Assembly: GCA_041750975.1 (NCBI GenBank)
Contig: JBGSYN010000092.1
Location: forward strand, 17,364 to 81,363
DNA from: JBGSYN01 sp041750975
GTDB lineage: Bacteria > Pseudomonadota > Alphaproteobacteria > Geminicoccales > Geminicoccaceae
Reading direction: 5' to 3'
Length of the DNA: 64,000 nt
Below the pieces are notes generated by a model that was not told the DNA's origin, ran no database searches, and saw nothing but the letters and a program-made list of their open reading frames with translations. Every line of letters starts with the position of its first letter. Position 1 is the first letter of the stretch. The position numbers were made by a program, and so were the translations under genes. Shown piece after piece: positions 16,185 to 24,922 of this stretch.

Positions 16185-17180
16185 TCAGTCGAGACCGACC
16201 ACGCTCTTCGTTGCCAAGGCACGATAGGCGGCATCCGCCAGTCGCAATGCTTTCCTGCCATCCTCGAAGCCGACGGAGGGCTGCCTGTCCTTCGCAATTG
16301 CGTCGATAAACTCGTCGAGTTCCAGACGATAGGCCTCACGATAACGCTCGATGAAGAAATAGAGCAACGGATCCTTAGCCGATGTCGTCGTCCTCCCGGA
16401 TCGCAAGACGGTCGTCGCACGGTGATTTTCAGCCTGCAACATGCCGGTCTCACCGATGACCTCGACACGCTGATCATAGCCGTAGACCGCCTGACGGTAA
16501 TTATTGATGCAGCACATCCGACCACTCCTTGTTTCAAGCAGGATCATCGCGGTGTCGTGGTCGCCGAGTGCCCTTACCTCGTCACTGATGAGCGCTCCGG
16601 CAAAGCAGCTGACGCGACAAGGCTCTTCACCCAGAAAAAAACGAGCCAGATCAAAATCATGGATGGTCATGTCCCGCAGCAGGCCGCCCGCGACCTTCAT
16701 GTAGCCGACCGGCGGCATCTCGGGATCGCGACTGGTAATGATGAGTTGTCGAGGCTCGCCGATTTCACCGTCGTCGATACGTCGCCGCATTTCGGCAAAG
16801 GACGGATCGAACCTTCGGTTGAACCCAATCATGATGCGGGGTGAGAGTGGCGCGATTTCCTCCCAGCATGCGTCGACGCGCTCGCTGCTGAGGTCGATGG
16901 GCTTCTCGCACAATATGGCCTTGCCGGCTTTCGCGCTGGCCGCAATCAGGTCGCAATGCGTGTCGGTCGAAGAGGCGATCAGAACGGCATCGACGTCATC
17001 TCGAGCGAGCGCCTCCTCCAAGGAAGCCGCAACGCCGCATCGCAGCGTTGCGGCCACCGCGGCCGCGGCCGCAGTGTTCACATCGTAGACGACCTTGAGA
17101 TCGGCCGCCGCATTCGCTGCGATGTTCTCCGCATGCATCTTGCCGATCCGGCCACAGCCAAAAAGTGCGAAACGAACCAT
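16185..17180 (-). CDS. iolG: Inositol 2-dehydrogenase-like protein IolG
   Basis: A 331-aa Gfo/Idh/MocA dehydrogenase best matching inositol 2-dehydrogenase, which oxidises myo-inositol to 2-keto-myo-inositol with NAD+. Visible features are the Rossmann start (FALFGCGRIGKMHAENIA), the EKPIDL segment, the GFNRRFDPSF motif and MTIHDFDLARFFLG with the catalytic Asp/His region typical of IolG. It is first gene of the minus-strand operon and is divergent from iolD, supporting the inositol assignment; activity on another cyclitol is possible. Confidence 0.9.
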   Translation of the reverse strand: MVRFALFGCGRIGKMHAENIAANAAADLKVVYDVNTAAAAAVAATLRCGVAASLEEALARDDVDAVLIASSTDTHCDLIAASAKAGKAILCEKPIDLSSERVDACWEEIAPLSPRIMIGFNRRFDPSFAEMRRRIDDGEIGEPRQLIITSRDPEMPPVGYMKVAGGLLRDMTIHDFDLARFFLGEEPCRVSCFAGALISDEVRALGDHDTAMILLETRSGRMCCINNYRQAVYGYDQRVEVIGETGMLQAENHRATTVLRSGRTTTSAKDPLLYFFIERYREAYRLELDEFIDAIAKDRQPSVGFEDGRKALRLADAAYRALATKSVVGLD

Positions 17181-17320
17181 GGGAGCCTCCCTCGACTAAG
17201 CGGATCATGCCCGGGCTAGCATTACGGCACTCGGGCGTCATCACGTTTCCCGCTCGACGGACTACTTCACGCGGTCCATGCCATTGACTAAGCTGCCTGC
17301 CGAATTGAGGAGGCATCGGA

Positions 17321-19180
17321 ATGATTACCGTTCGTTTGACCATGGCGCAGGCAATGGTTCGTTACCTGGTGGCCCAGCGGACCGTGATCGATGGCAAGCA
17401 GGAGCCGCTTTTCCCCGGGGTCTTCGCCATCTTCGGTCATGGCAACGTCACCTGCCTATCGGAAGCGCTGGAGGCGGTCAGGGACGATCTCCCGACCTGG
17501 CGCGGCCAGAACGAGCAATCCATGGCCCTCGCCGCTGTCGGCTTTACCAAGGCGAGAAAACGCCGGCAGATCATGGTGGCGTCAAGTTCTATCGGACCAG
17601 GTGCCTTGAACATGGTCACCGCGGCCGGGGTCGCCCATGCCAATCGACTGCCGATCCTCATTCTGTCCGGGGATTATTTCGTCAGCAGGCTCCCGGACCC
17701 GGTGCTGCAGCAGGTCGAGCATTTCGATAATCCCACGGTCAGCGTGAACGACGCGTTCAAATCGGTGACCCGCTACTGGGACCGGATCACCCGGCCCGAG
17801 CAGATTATCCAATCGCTCCCCCAGGCCGTTGCGACAATGCTCGATCCCGGCGATTGCGGGCCCGCATTTCTCGGTTTGTGTCAGGATGTCCAAGGCGAGG
17901 CCTTCGACTATCCGACACGGTTCTTCGAGACGACAATTCACCAAATCGCCCGACCACGCGCCGATCTTCACCAACTCGACGCAGCCGCTGACAAATTGCG
18001 CCTGGCAGAGCGGCCCCTCATCATCGCGGGCGGCGGCGTTCGATACAGCCTTGCCGAACAGGCGCTCACAGAGTTTGCAAGCAAACACAAGATTCCAGTG
18101 GCGGAAACGATCGCAGGACGCTCCTCGCTCGTCCACGACCATCCGATGAATGTGGGGCCTGTGGGCATACTCGGCTCAAGCAGCGCCAACACTCTAGCCT
18201 CCGAGGCGGACATCATTCTCGCCGTCGGGACGCGGCTTCAGGATTTTACGACCGGCTCCTGGTCGCTCTTTGCGGACAATGCGGAGTTTGTAAGCCTCAA
18301 CAGCGCACGTTTCGATGCGCACAAACATCGGGCAACGGCCGTGGTCGGGGACGCCCGCGCATCGCTCGAGGACCTGACCGCGAGGCTCGAGAATTGGCAG
18401 GCGCCCGATGCGTGGCTGAAACAGTCCAGGCGTGAATACGCACAGTGGAACGAGTTCATCGACCAGCGCAGCGCGCCGACCAACGCCGAGGTGCCGACTT
18501 ACGCTCACGTCGTCGGTGCCGTGAACCGCCTTGCGGATGATCGTGACCTCGCCCTGACAGCGGCCGGCGGTCTTCCGGGCGAGCTATGCATGAACTGGCG
18601 CGCCCGTAGCATCGACACCTTCGATTGCGAGTTCGGATTCTCCTGCATGGGCTATGAAATCGCCGGAGGTTGGGGTGCTAAAATGGCAATGCCTGACCGC
18701 GACGTCATCGTCATGGTCGGCGACGGTTCCTATCTGATGCTGAATTCCGACGTCTACAGCTCGGTCCTGACCGGCCACAAATTGATCGTCGTGGTCTGCG
18801 ACAACGGCGGGTTCGCAGTCATCGACCGGTTGCAGGTGGCAAAGGGCATTCCGAGCTTCAACAATCTGCTCCAAGATTGCCGCATGAGCGATGTTGGGCC
18901 CAACACCTTGCCCAGAGTTGACTTTTCGAAACACGCGGAATCGATGGGAGCGATCGGCATTCGCGTGACGGGCATGGGAGAACTCGAGGAGGCGTTCAGG
19001 CAAGCCAAAGCGGCGGATCGGACGACGGTCATCCATATCGATGTTCAGGCCCGCGACTGGACGGAGGGCAATAATGCCTGGTGGGAATGCGGCACGCCAG
19101 AAGTCAGCGTTCGGGCCTCAGTCAAGTCGGCACTCGTGGATCATCGCCAAGGCAAGGCACGACAGCGCCAAGGGGTCTGA
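17321..19180 (+). CDS. iolD: THcHDO (trihydroxycyclohexane-dione) hydrolase IolD
   Basis: IolD (619 aa) is a thiamine-diphosphate enzyme that opens the ring of 3D-(3,5/4)-trihydroxycyclohexane-1,2-dione to 5-deoxyglucuronate. The N-terminal Pyr domain (HGNVTCLSEAL, then QNEQSMALAAVGFTKARKRR with the TPP Glu), the central domain and the C-terminal PP domain (VGDGSYLMLNSDVYSSVLTG) are intact. A GAGGAGG site at 17307-17313 lies 7 bases before the ATG. iolE follows after 21 bases. Confidence 0.95.
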   Translation: MITVRLTMAQAMVRYLVAQRTVIDGKQEPLFPGVFAIFGHGNVTCLSEALEAVRDDLPTWRGQNEQSMALAAVGFTKARKRRQIMVASSSIGPGALNMVTAAGVAHANRLPILILSGDYFVSRLPDPVLQQVEHFDNPTVSVNDAFKSVTRYWDRITRPEQIIQSLPQAVATMLDPGDCGPAFLGLCQDVQGEAFDYPTRFFETTIHQIARPRADLHQLDAAADKLRLAERPLIIAGGGVRYSLAEQALTEFASKHKIPVAETIAGRSSLVHDHPMNVGPVGILGSSSANTLASEADIILAVGTRLQDFTTGSWSLFADNAEFVSLNSARFDAHKHRATAVVGDARASLEDLTARLENWQAPDAWLKQSRREYAQWNEFIDQRSAPTNAEVPTYAHVVGAVNRLADDRDLALTAAGGLPGELCMNWRARSIDTFDCEFGFSCMGYEIAGGWGAKMAMPDRDVIVMVGDGSYLMLNSDVYSSVLTGHKLIVVVCDNGGFAVIDRLQVAKGIPSFNNLLQDCRMSDVGPNTLPRVDFSKHAESMGAIGIRVTGMGELEEAFRQAKAADRTTVIHIDVQARDWTEGNNAWWECGTPEVSVRASVKSALVDHRQGKARQRQGV

Positions 19181-19201
19181 GGAGATGAGGATGAATGCAC
19201 G

Positions 19202-20104
19202 ATGAGCATCAAGTTCGGTATCGCTCCGATCGGCTGGACCAATGACGACCTGCCGGAACTGGGTGGAAACATACCGCTTGAACGATGTCTGGAGGAGGCG
19301 CGCCAGGCCGGGTACACCGGGATTGAAAAGAGCGGACGGTTTCCCGACGACGTCGACACATTGGCGCCGCTCCTTGCCGATCACGGACTGGAACTGGTCA
19401 GCGGCTGGTTTTCAGGTTTGCTGCTCAACACCCCGATCGATCAGGAAAAAACGCGTATCCGGAACCAGCTCGAGCTCTACCAGGAGCTAGGATGTCCGGT
19501 GATGGTCTATGCCGAGACCACCGGAACGGTGCAAGCAGACCGGCAAAAGCCTGTCGGCGACAGGCCGACAATTGAGCCCGATCTCATCCGGCGTTATGGC
19601 GAAAAACTGTCGAAATTTGCCGACTGGCTGCAGTCCGAAGGCTGCCCGATGTCCTTCCATTATCACATGGGGACAGTTATCGAGCAGCGGCCTGAGATCG
19701 ATCTCCTCATGGATAATACCGATACGAGTGTTGGCCTACTACTCGATACCGGACATCTGGTTTTCGCCGGTGGGGATATCTCCGAACTGGTCGAAGCCTA
19801 TGGCCAACGCATCAATCATGTTCATTGCAAGAATGTCCGCCTCGATGTGTTGGACCGTGTGAAGCGGGAAAGACTAAGCTTTCTGGACGCCGTGATCGAA
19901 GGCGTTTTCACCGTCCCGGGCGATGCTGAAGGGGGCATCGATTTCCGCAGATTCCTTAAGGAGTTGCACGATCTTTCCTACGCCGGCTGGATCATCGTCG
20001 AAGCCGAACAGGATCCAGAGAAGGCGAACCCTCTCGAAATGGCCGAGATGGGGTATGCGGAACTCCTCGATGGAGCCCGTTCCGCCGGATTTGAAATTGG
20101 CTGA
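19202..20104 (+). CDS. iolE: Myo-inosose-2 dehydratase IolE
   Basis: IolE (300 aa) is an AP-endonuclease-2-type TIM barrel that dehydrates 2-keto-myo-inositol to the dione used by IolD. The opening FGIAPIGWTNDDLPELGGNI is diagnostic, as are the metal-site segments FHYHMGTVIEQRPEIDLLM, LLLDTGHLVFAGGD and VHCKNVR. Directly after iolD in the same operon. With IolG and IolD it covers the first three steps of inositol breakdown; iolB, iolC and iolA are not in the window. Confidence 0.95.
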   Translation: MSIKFGIAPIGWTNDDLPELGGNIPLERCLEEARQAGYTGIEKSGRFPDDVDTLAPLLADHGLELVSGWFSGLLLNTPIDQEKTRIRNQLELYQELGCPVMVYAETTGTVQADRQKPVGDRPTIEPDLIRRYGEKLSKFADWLQSEGCPMSFHYHMGTVIEQRPEIDLLMDNTDTSVGLLLDTGHLVFAGGDISELVEAYGQRINHVHCKNVRLDVLDRVKRERLSFLDAVIEGVFTVPGDAEGGIDFRRFLKELHDLSYAGWIIVEAEQDPEKANPLEMAEMGYAELLDGARSAGFEIG

Positions 20105-20191
20105 ACCCTGAATGTCGGTTCGAACTCGATCCCGCACCGGAGATGATCTACAACGGGGGCGAGCCCCAATTGGGGGGTGTGGGAGGTACCC

Positions 20192-20320
20192 ATGAGTCAA
20201 CGTAATATCATTATCGCCGTCGTTGTCGTCGTCGTTTTGGTCGCGATTTATTTCTTCACCACTGGAGGCGAACCTGAGGTCGAGGCTCCAGCCGCCGGCA
20301 CGGCAACTCAATCAAACTGA
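20192..20320 (+). CDS. 42-aa single-pass membrane microprotein
   Basis: A short ORF preceded by a strong GGGAGG site (20181-20186) 5 bases before ATG 20192. The product is MSQRN, then a hydrophobic helix rich in Ile and Val (residues about 6-23), then an acidic, Ala/Thr-rich tail (GGEPEVEAPAAGTATQSN). It looks like an anchored microprotein with a short soluble tail. It lies 87 bases after iolE and 80 before the formamidase-like gene, flanked by an 11-bp inverted repeat (20159-20169 / 20348-20358). No homologue recognised. Confidence 0.65.
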   Translation: MSQRNIIIAVVVVVVLVAIYFFTTGGEPEVEAPAAGTATQSN

Positions 20321-20328
20321 GCCATAGG

Positions 20329-20358
20329 GCGAGCCAACTGATTATTGTTGGGGCTCGC
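20329..20358 (+). terminator. Stem-loop after the 42-aa gene
   Basis: GCGAGCC at 20329-20335 pairs with GGCTCGC at 20352-20358, extended by AAC/GTT across a two-base bulge, with an 8-base AT-rich loop. It begins 9 bases after the stop codon. There is no T-run, so termination may be weak. The right arm can pair instead with an identical GCGAGCC(CC) copy at 20159-20167 upstream of the gene. Confidence 0.45.
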
Positions 20359-20400
20359 TCCACTACATTATCAATTTAATAAGCCGGGATCGGACGCACC

Positions 20401-21336
20401 ATGGCGCACCATGAACTCGATGATCGACTTGACCATCTGGTTTGGGGCCACATGGCGGCTTCGATCCCGGCCATATTGAATGTCAGTTCGGGCGATACCG
20501 TCACAATCGACGCTTTGCCCGCAGGACCCAAAGAGCGCTTACCGTCAGATCGGGGCCGGGTTCTTCCGAGCCACCTTGCGCTGGTCGAAAGCCGTGATCC
20601 GTATTTGGGATCCCATGTGCTCTCCGGGCCAATCCATGTGAATGGTGCTGAGCCGGGTGATGTCCTGCAGGTCGACATCCTCGACATCGAATTCCGGCAG
20701 GACTGGGGATTCGTTGCCGTCCATCCGCTTCTCGGTACCCTGGTCGAGGAGGGAGTGACTGCCGAGACCATCCATCCAACAATCGATCGAGAGGCAAAGA
20801 TCTGCAGTCTTCCTTGGGGAACGGCCCTCTCGCTCCGTCCGTTTTTCGGAGTTCTCGCCGTTGCGCCGCCGCCGAATTACGGCACGGTTTCTACTGTTCA
20901 GCCCAGAGCCTACGGCGGAAATATGGACAACAAGGAGTTGACCGAGGGAACGACGCTATACCTGCCGGTATTCAATTCCGGCGCCTTGTTCATGGCAGGT
21001 GACGGTCATGGCGTTCAGGGCGATGGCGAGGTATGCGTGTGCGCGCTGGAGACGGCGCTCAGAGGAACTTTCCGGCTGACCGTGCGCAAAGACATGATGC
21101 AGGATATGCCGTTTGCCGAGAATGAAACCTCATTGATCTCGATGGGCATCGATGAGGATCTGGATGACGCCGCCAAGCAGGCCGTCCGCCAAATGATCGA
21201 AATCGTTATGCGGCGTACGGGGCTGAGTTGGAATCACGCCTACATGCTGTGCTCGCTTGCGGGCGATCTCCGTGTGACACAGACAGTGGACGGCAACAAA
21301 GGCTGCCACATGATCCTTGCAAAGGCCGCGCTCTAA
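20401..21336 (+). CDS. Acetamidase/formamidase family hydrolase
   Basis: A 311-aa FmdA/AmdA-family amidohydrolase. Family landmarks include the metal-ligand-rich SGPIHVNGAEPGDVLQVDIL at about residue 75, the GGNMDNKELTEGTTLYLPVF segment at about 175 and GDGHGVQGDGEVCVCALE at about 203. These enzymes release ammonia from short-chain amides, often formamide or acetamide. Expressed from the iolD side and ending 12 bases from the rho stop (convergent); whether it belongs to the inositol-type pathway is unclear. Confidence 0.9.
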   Translation: MAHHELDDRLDHLVWGHMAASIPAILNVSSGDTVTIDALPAGPKERLPSDRGRVLPSHLALVESRDPYLGSHVLSGPIHVNGAEPGDVLQVDILDIEFRQDWGFVAVHPLLGTLVEEGVTAETIHPTIDREAKICSLPWGTALSLRPFFGVLAVAPPPNYGTVSTVQPRAYGGNMDNKELTEGTTLYLPVFNSGALFMAGDGHGVQGDGEVCVCALETALRGTFRLTVRKDMMQDMPFAENETSLISMGIDEDLDDAAKQAVRQMIEIVMRRTGLSWNHAYMLCSLAGDLRVTQTVDGNKGCHMILAKAAL

Positions 21337-21348
21337 AAATTCGCCGCC

Positions 21349-22836
21349 TCAGGAATTCATGGTGTTCCAGAATTCATCGTTGGTCTTGGCGTAGCGCATC
21401 TTATCCAGCAGGAACTCGATCGCGTCCACGGTTCCCATCGGATTGAGGATTCGGCGCAACACCCACATGCGAGACAGCATCCCCTTGTCGACCAAAAGCT
21501 CCTCTTTTCGGGTGCCCGACTTATTGATGTCGATTGCAGGGAACGATCGTTTGTCCGCCAAGCGGCGATCCAGGACGATCTCGGAATTGCCGGTCCCTTT
21601 GAACTCTTCGAAAATCACCTCATCCATACGCGAGCCGGTTTCGATGAGGGCCGTGGCGATGATGGTGAGGCTACCGCCATCCTCGATGTTCCTGGCAGCA
21701 CCGAAAAAGCGTTTGGGCCGCTGCAGCGCGTTGGCATCGACGCCACCCGTCAGAACCTTGCCCGAGGACGGCACGACGGTGTTGTAAGCGCGAGCAAGAC
21801 GCGTGATCGAATCCAATAGAATGACGACATCGCGGCCATGCTCAACCAGCCTCTTGGCCTTCTCGATGACCATCTCCGCCACTTGGACGTGACGCGCCGC
21901 AGGTTCGTCAAACGTCGAGCTGACAACCTCGCCGCGCACGGACCGCTGCATATCCGTGACCTCTTCCGGACGCTCATCGATCAACAGCACGATCAAATAG
22001 ACTTCTTCGTGATTGGCGGCGATCGAATGGGCAACATTCTGCATCAGCATGGTCTTGCCGGTTCTGGGGGGTGCTACGATCAGGCCGCGTTGTCCCTTGC
22101 CGAGAGGCGAGACAAGTTCGATAATTCTGGCGCTTACGTCCTTGACCCCCTTGACCTCAAGATTGAGTTTTTCCGTCGGGTAGTAGGGCGTAAGATTGTC
22201 GAAATGGATCCGATGACGCGCTACGTCCGGGCTGTCGAAATTGACACTATCGGCGCGTAGAAGCGCAAAATAGCGCTCACCTTCCTTGGGTGAGCGCACC
22301 GTTCCCTGAACTACGTCGCCCGTCCTCAGGCCGAACCTTCGGATCTGGCTCGGCGAAACGTAAATGTCGTCGGGCCCGGCCACGTAATTCACGTCGGGCG
22401 AGCGCAAGAAGCCGAAGCCATCCTGCAATATCTCAAGAACGCCCTCGCCGCGGATCGGCACCTGAGTCGATGCCAAGCGCTTGAGAATCGTGAATACCAG
22501 GTCGGATTTCTTGAGCGTGCTCGCGCTCTCTATGCCGATTTCCTCGGCATATTCGAGAAGCTCTGCGGGAGGGCGCCTTTTGAACTCTGTAAGGTTGACG
22601 GTCGGCAAAGGTTCTGCCGGTTCAGGCACAATCTCGGAGGGCTCATCACTGCTGTCCGAATCGAAGTCAAGCATGGGCTCGCCCTGAGGCTCTTCAACCG
22701 GCCGCGGTTCCCGTCTCGGACTGTTCCGGCTGCGCGACCGTCGACGCCGTACCGTCGTGGATTTCGGCTCGTCGTCGCGCGCCGACTGTGGGTTATCCTC
22801 CACGACGGTATCGGGCTCTTCGTTTACATCATTCAC
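21349..22836 (-). CDS. rho: Transcription termination factor Rho
   Basis: Rho (495 aa) is the hexameric RNA helicase that terminates transcription. The N-terminal 75 residues are an acidic/Arg-rich extension (RRRRSRSRNSPRREPRP), longer than in E. coli Rho. Then come the Rho-N helices, the cold-shock-like RNA-binding fold (QDGFGFLRSPDVNY), Walker A (APPRTGKTMLM) and DSITRLARAYN. It lies downstream of hemJ and hemE, the same order as at alphaproteobacterial origins. Confidence 0.98.
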   Translation of the reverse strand: MNDVNEEPDTVVEDNPQSARDDEPKSTTVRRRRSRSRNSPRREPRPVEEPQGEPMLDFDSDSSDEPSEIVPEPAEPLPTVNLTEFKRRPPAELLEYAEEIGIESASTLKKSDLVFTILKRLASTQVPIRGEGVLEILQDGFGFLRSPDVNYVAGPDDIYVSPSQIRRFGLRTGDVVQGTVRSPKEGERYFALLRADSVNFDSPDVARHRIHFDNLTPYYPTEKLNLEVKGVKDVSARIIELVSPLGKGQRGLIVAPPRTGKTMLMQNVAHSIAANHEEVYLIVLLIDERPEEVTDMQRSVRGEVVSSTFDEPAARHVQVAEMVIEKAKRLVEHGRDVVILLDSITRLARAYNTVVPSSGKVLTGGVDANALQRPKRFFGAARNIEDGGSLTIIATALIETGSRMDEVIFEEFKGTGNSEIVLDRRLADKRSFPAIDINKSGTRKEELLVDKGMLSRMWVLRRILNPMGTVDAIEFLLDKMRYAKTNDEFWNTMNS

Positions 22837-22879
22837 GGATTTCGAATTTCCCTTTGAAAAGAAGCTCCAGCGACCTCGC

Positions 22880-23311
22880 TCAAAATGGTTTCATGACCAC
22901 GAGCAGGACTGCTATGATAAACAGCACGGTCGGCGCTTCATTGAATACTCGATACCATCTGGACGTTCGCGGCCGACCGTCTTCCGCGAATCGCCTCACA
23001 TCGACCTCGAGCAAACCGTGGCATGCCATGAGACCGAGGACCGCCAAAAGCTTGGCGTGGAGCCAGCCCGCGACCCAAAAGCCCTGCAGACTGGCAAGTA
23101 CGATCCCAGCCAGGATCGCGATAAGCATGGCCGGCCTCGCGATTGTCCGCAAAAGCCGTTGCTCCATGAGCTTGAACGTTTCCGAGCTGTCCGAGCCGAC
23201 GGTCGCATCCCGATGATAGACGAGCAGTCTTGGCAGATACCAAAGGGCCGCCATCCAGGCGGCAAAGGCCACAATGTGCAGAGACTTGAGCCAAAGCACG
23301 CCGCTACTCAT
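22880..23311 (-). CDS. hemJ: Protoporphyrinogen oxidase HemJ
   Basis: A 143-aa membrane protein with four predicted helices, the length and pattern of HemJ, the oxygen-independent protoporphyrinogen IX oxidase common in alphaproteobacteria. The conserved His in LKSLHIVAFAAWMAALWYLP at about residue 12 and the later EAPTVLFIIAVLLVVMKPF are typical. Its position next to hemE supports a haem role. It lies between hemE and rho on the same strand. Confidence 0.9.
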   Translation of the reverse strand: MSSGVLWLKSLHIVAFAAWMAALWYLPRLLVYHRDATVGSDSSETFKLMEQRLLRTIARPAMLIAILAGIVLASLQGFWVAGWLHAKLLAVLGLMACHGLLEVDVRRFAEDGRPRTSRWYRVFNEAPTVLFIIAVLLVVMKPF

Positions 23312-23418
23312 CGATTTACTCTGTAACGGTTCGATACTCGGGTTCGGTGAACCGACATAAGACCAAAAGCATTGAGAGGGGGATAGGCACTATAGCCATC
23401 GCTGCTCGACTGAGCGAT

Positions 23419-23438
23419 GAAAGCCCGACACAGCTTTC
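23419..23438 (-). terminator. Short stem-loop just after hemE
   Basis: GAAAGC (23419-23424) and GCTTTC (23433-23438) form a 6-bp stem with an 8-base loop that begins 7 bases past the hemE stop on the minus strand. There is no following T-run, so it may be a weak terminator or an mRNA end structure before hemJ. Confidence 0.3.
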
Positions 23439-23444
23439 TATGGG

Positions 23445-24512
23445 TCAGATGGATGACGATTGCAAGTACCGGCAGAGTCTTTCCATCTCGTCGGGGTTGG
23501 TGATCGGCAGGACTCCGTGTCCGAGGTTGAAGATGAACCTGCGGCCGTGCCAGGCTTCGACGATCTTGCGAGCCTCGTCGATCATGAGATCGCCACCGAT
23601 TGCAAGAGCCACCGGATCAAGATTTCCCTGAAGACAAACACTGGGCTGTGTTTCGAACCGCGCCCGGGCGATGCCTGGCGAAACGGTTGTATCCAGGCTC
23701 ACCCCGTCAACCCCGGTTTGCTCGGCAAAAGCCGGATAGCTCATCCCAATGCCGCGTGGAAAAGCCAGAATCGGAGTGGCAGGATATTGCTCCCTCAGTG
23801 CGTTGACGATGCGTCGACAGGGTTCGATCGACCAGCGTCGTAATTCATCCGGTCCCAATGCACCGGCCCAGCTGTCGAACAGCTGCACCAGTTGAGCTCC
23901 GGCGGCGATCTGTCTCGACAGATGCAGGATCACAGCCTCTGTCAGTAAATCGATCAGCCCTTGAAACCGGTCAGGAAAGCGCCGCGCAAACAGTCTTGCT
24001 GCTTGCCAGTCCTTACTGCTTCGACCCTCGATCATATAGCTGGCTAGTGTCCAAGGCATCCCGGCGAAGCCGATGAGCGCCGTCGCCGATGCCAATTCCC
24101 GTCGGATCGACTTGATGGCGGCGTAAACCGGTGCGAGGTGCGTTTCGAAGTTATCGAATCCCAGCTGATCCGTTTCGATATCGGTACCGACACGCAACAG
24201 CCGCGGCCCTTCATTGTCCTCGAACCAGACTTTGCATCCGAGCGCATGCGGAATCACCAGTATGTCCGAGAACAGGATCGCCGCATCCATCCCGAACCTT
24301 CTGATCGGCTGCAGCGTCACTTCGGCCGCCAGATCCGGATCATAACACATTTCCAGAAACCCACCGGTCCGCTGACGGATCTCGCGATATTCCGGAAGAT
24401 AGCGCCCCGCCTGCCGCATGAACCAAAATGGCGGTCGAGAAACCGGCAGGCCTTTGAGTGCGTCGAGTACGATCGGGTTGCTGGCTTGTTTCCGGTCTGC
24501 AGGGACACCCAT
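23445..24512 (-). CDS. hemE: Uroporphyrinogen decarboxylase HemE
   Basis: HemE (355 aa) decarboxylates uroporphyrinogen III to coproporphyrinogen III in haem synthesis. The signature RPPFWFMRQAGRYLPEYR is at about residues 26-43, FSDILVIPHALG at about 81, and the second signature around GFAGMPWTLASYMIEG at about 148. It is transcribed away from a 410-base gap that probably holds the replication origin and is followed by hemJ and rho. Full length. Confidence 0.97.
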   Translation of the reverse strand: MGVPADRKQASNPIVLDALKGLPVSRPPFWFMRQAGRYLPEYREIRQRTGGFLEMCYDPDLAAEVTLQPIRRFGMDAAILFSDILVIPHALGCKVWFEDNEGPRLLRVGTDIETDQLGFDNFETHLAPVYAAIKSIRRELASATALIGFAGMPWTLASYMIEGRSSKDWQAARLFARRFPDRFQGLIDLLTEAVILHLSRQIAAGAQLVQLFDSWAGALGPDELRRWSIEPCRRIVNALREQYPATPILAFPRGIGMSYPAFAEQTGVDGVSLDTTVSPGIARARFETQPSVCLQGNLDPVALAIGGDLMIDEARKIVEAWHGRRFIFNLGHGVLPITNPDEMERLCRYLQSSSI

Positions 24513-24922
24513 TACATAAAGACTCTATAATAAGGTTGTTGTTGTATGTTGGAGTTGGGGATACCCGGGATTCTCGGTTCTTGGTAACCTTATTCACCTA
24601 GTTGTCACTCTTTGCCGCCTGGGGACAACCACCCCTTCCAATTCACCAAGAATCTCTACTTTCCCTTTAATTTCATCAGGCTAAATCACTCCAAAATTGT
24701 GGAAACAGTGCGAGATCTGGGCGTGTTACGGCCTGAGAACAAAGACCGGTGGGTTGTTTCGATTGGATGTGCAGATCTCAACGATCTAGACAAGGATGGA
24801 AAGGCACAAAGGGTGGATCGGCAATTCCTCAACAATCTACCAACAGAGCCGGGCGGGTTTATCCTCCGGTTTTCCGGGGAGACATTGATGTATCAACCAC
24901 CTGAGCTTGGGGCAGAGGCACC
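24513..24922. other. oriC: Probable chromosomal replication origin (oriC) between hemE and the PPDK regulator gene
   Basis: A 410-base gap with no convincing gene, richer in A+T than its surroundings, flanked by divergent hemE and the DUF299/PPDK regulatory gene. This is the hemE-origin-RP001 arrangement described for Caulobacter and Rickettsia. It has one near-consensus DnaA box (TTATTCACC, 24590-24598, 8 of 9) and two weaker ones on the other strand (24698-24706 and 24768-24776, 7 of 9). Three GANTC methylation sites (24521, 24569, 24650) lie within 135 bases. No clear CtrA site was found. The synteny is the main evidence; the DnaA boxes alone would not be enough. Confidence 0.65.
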
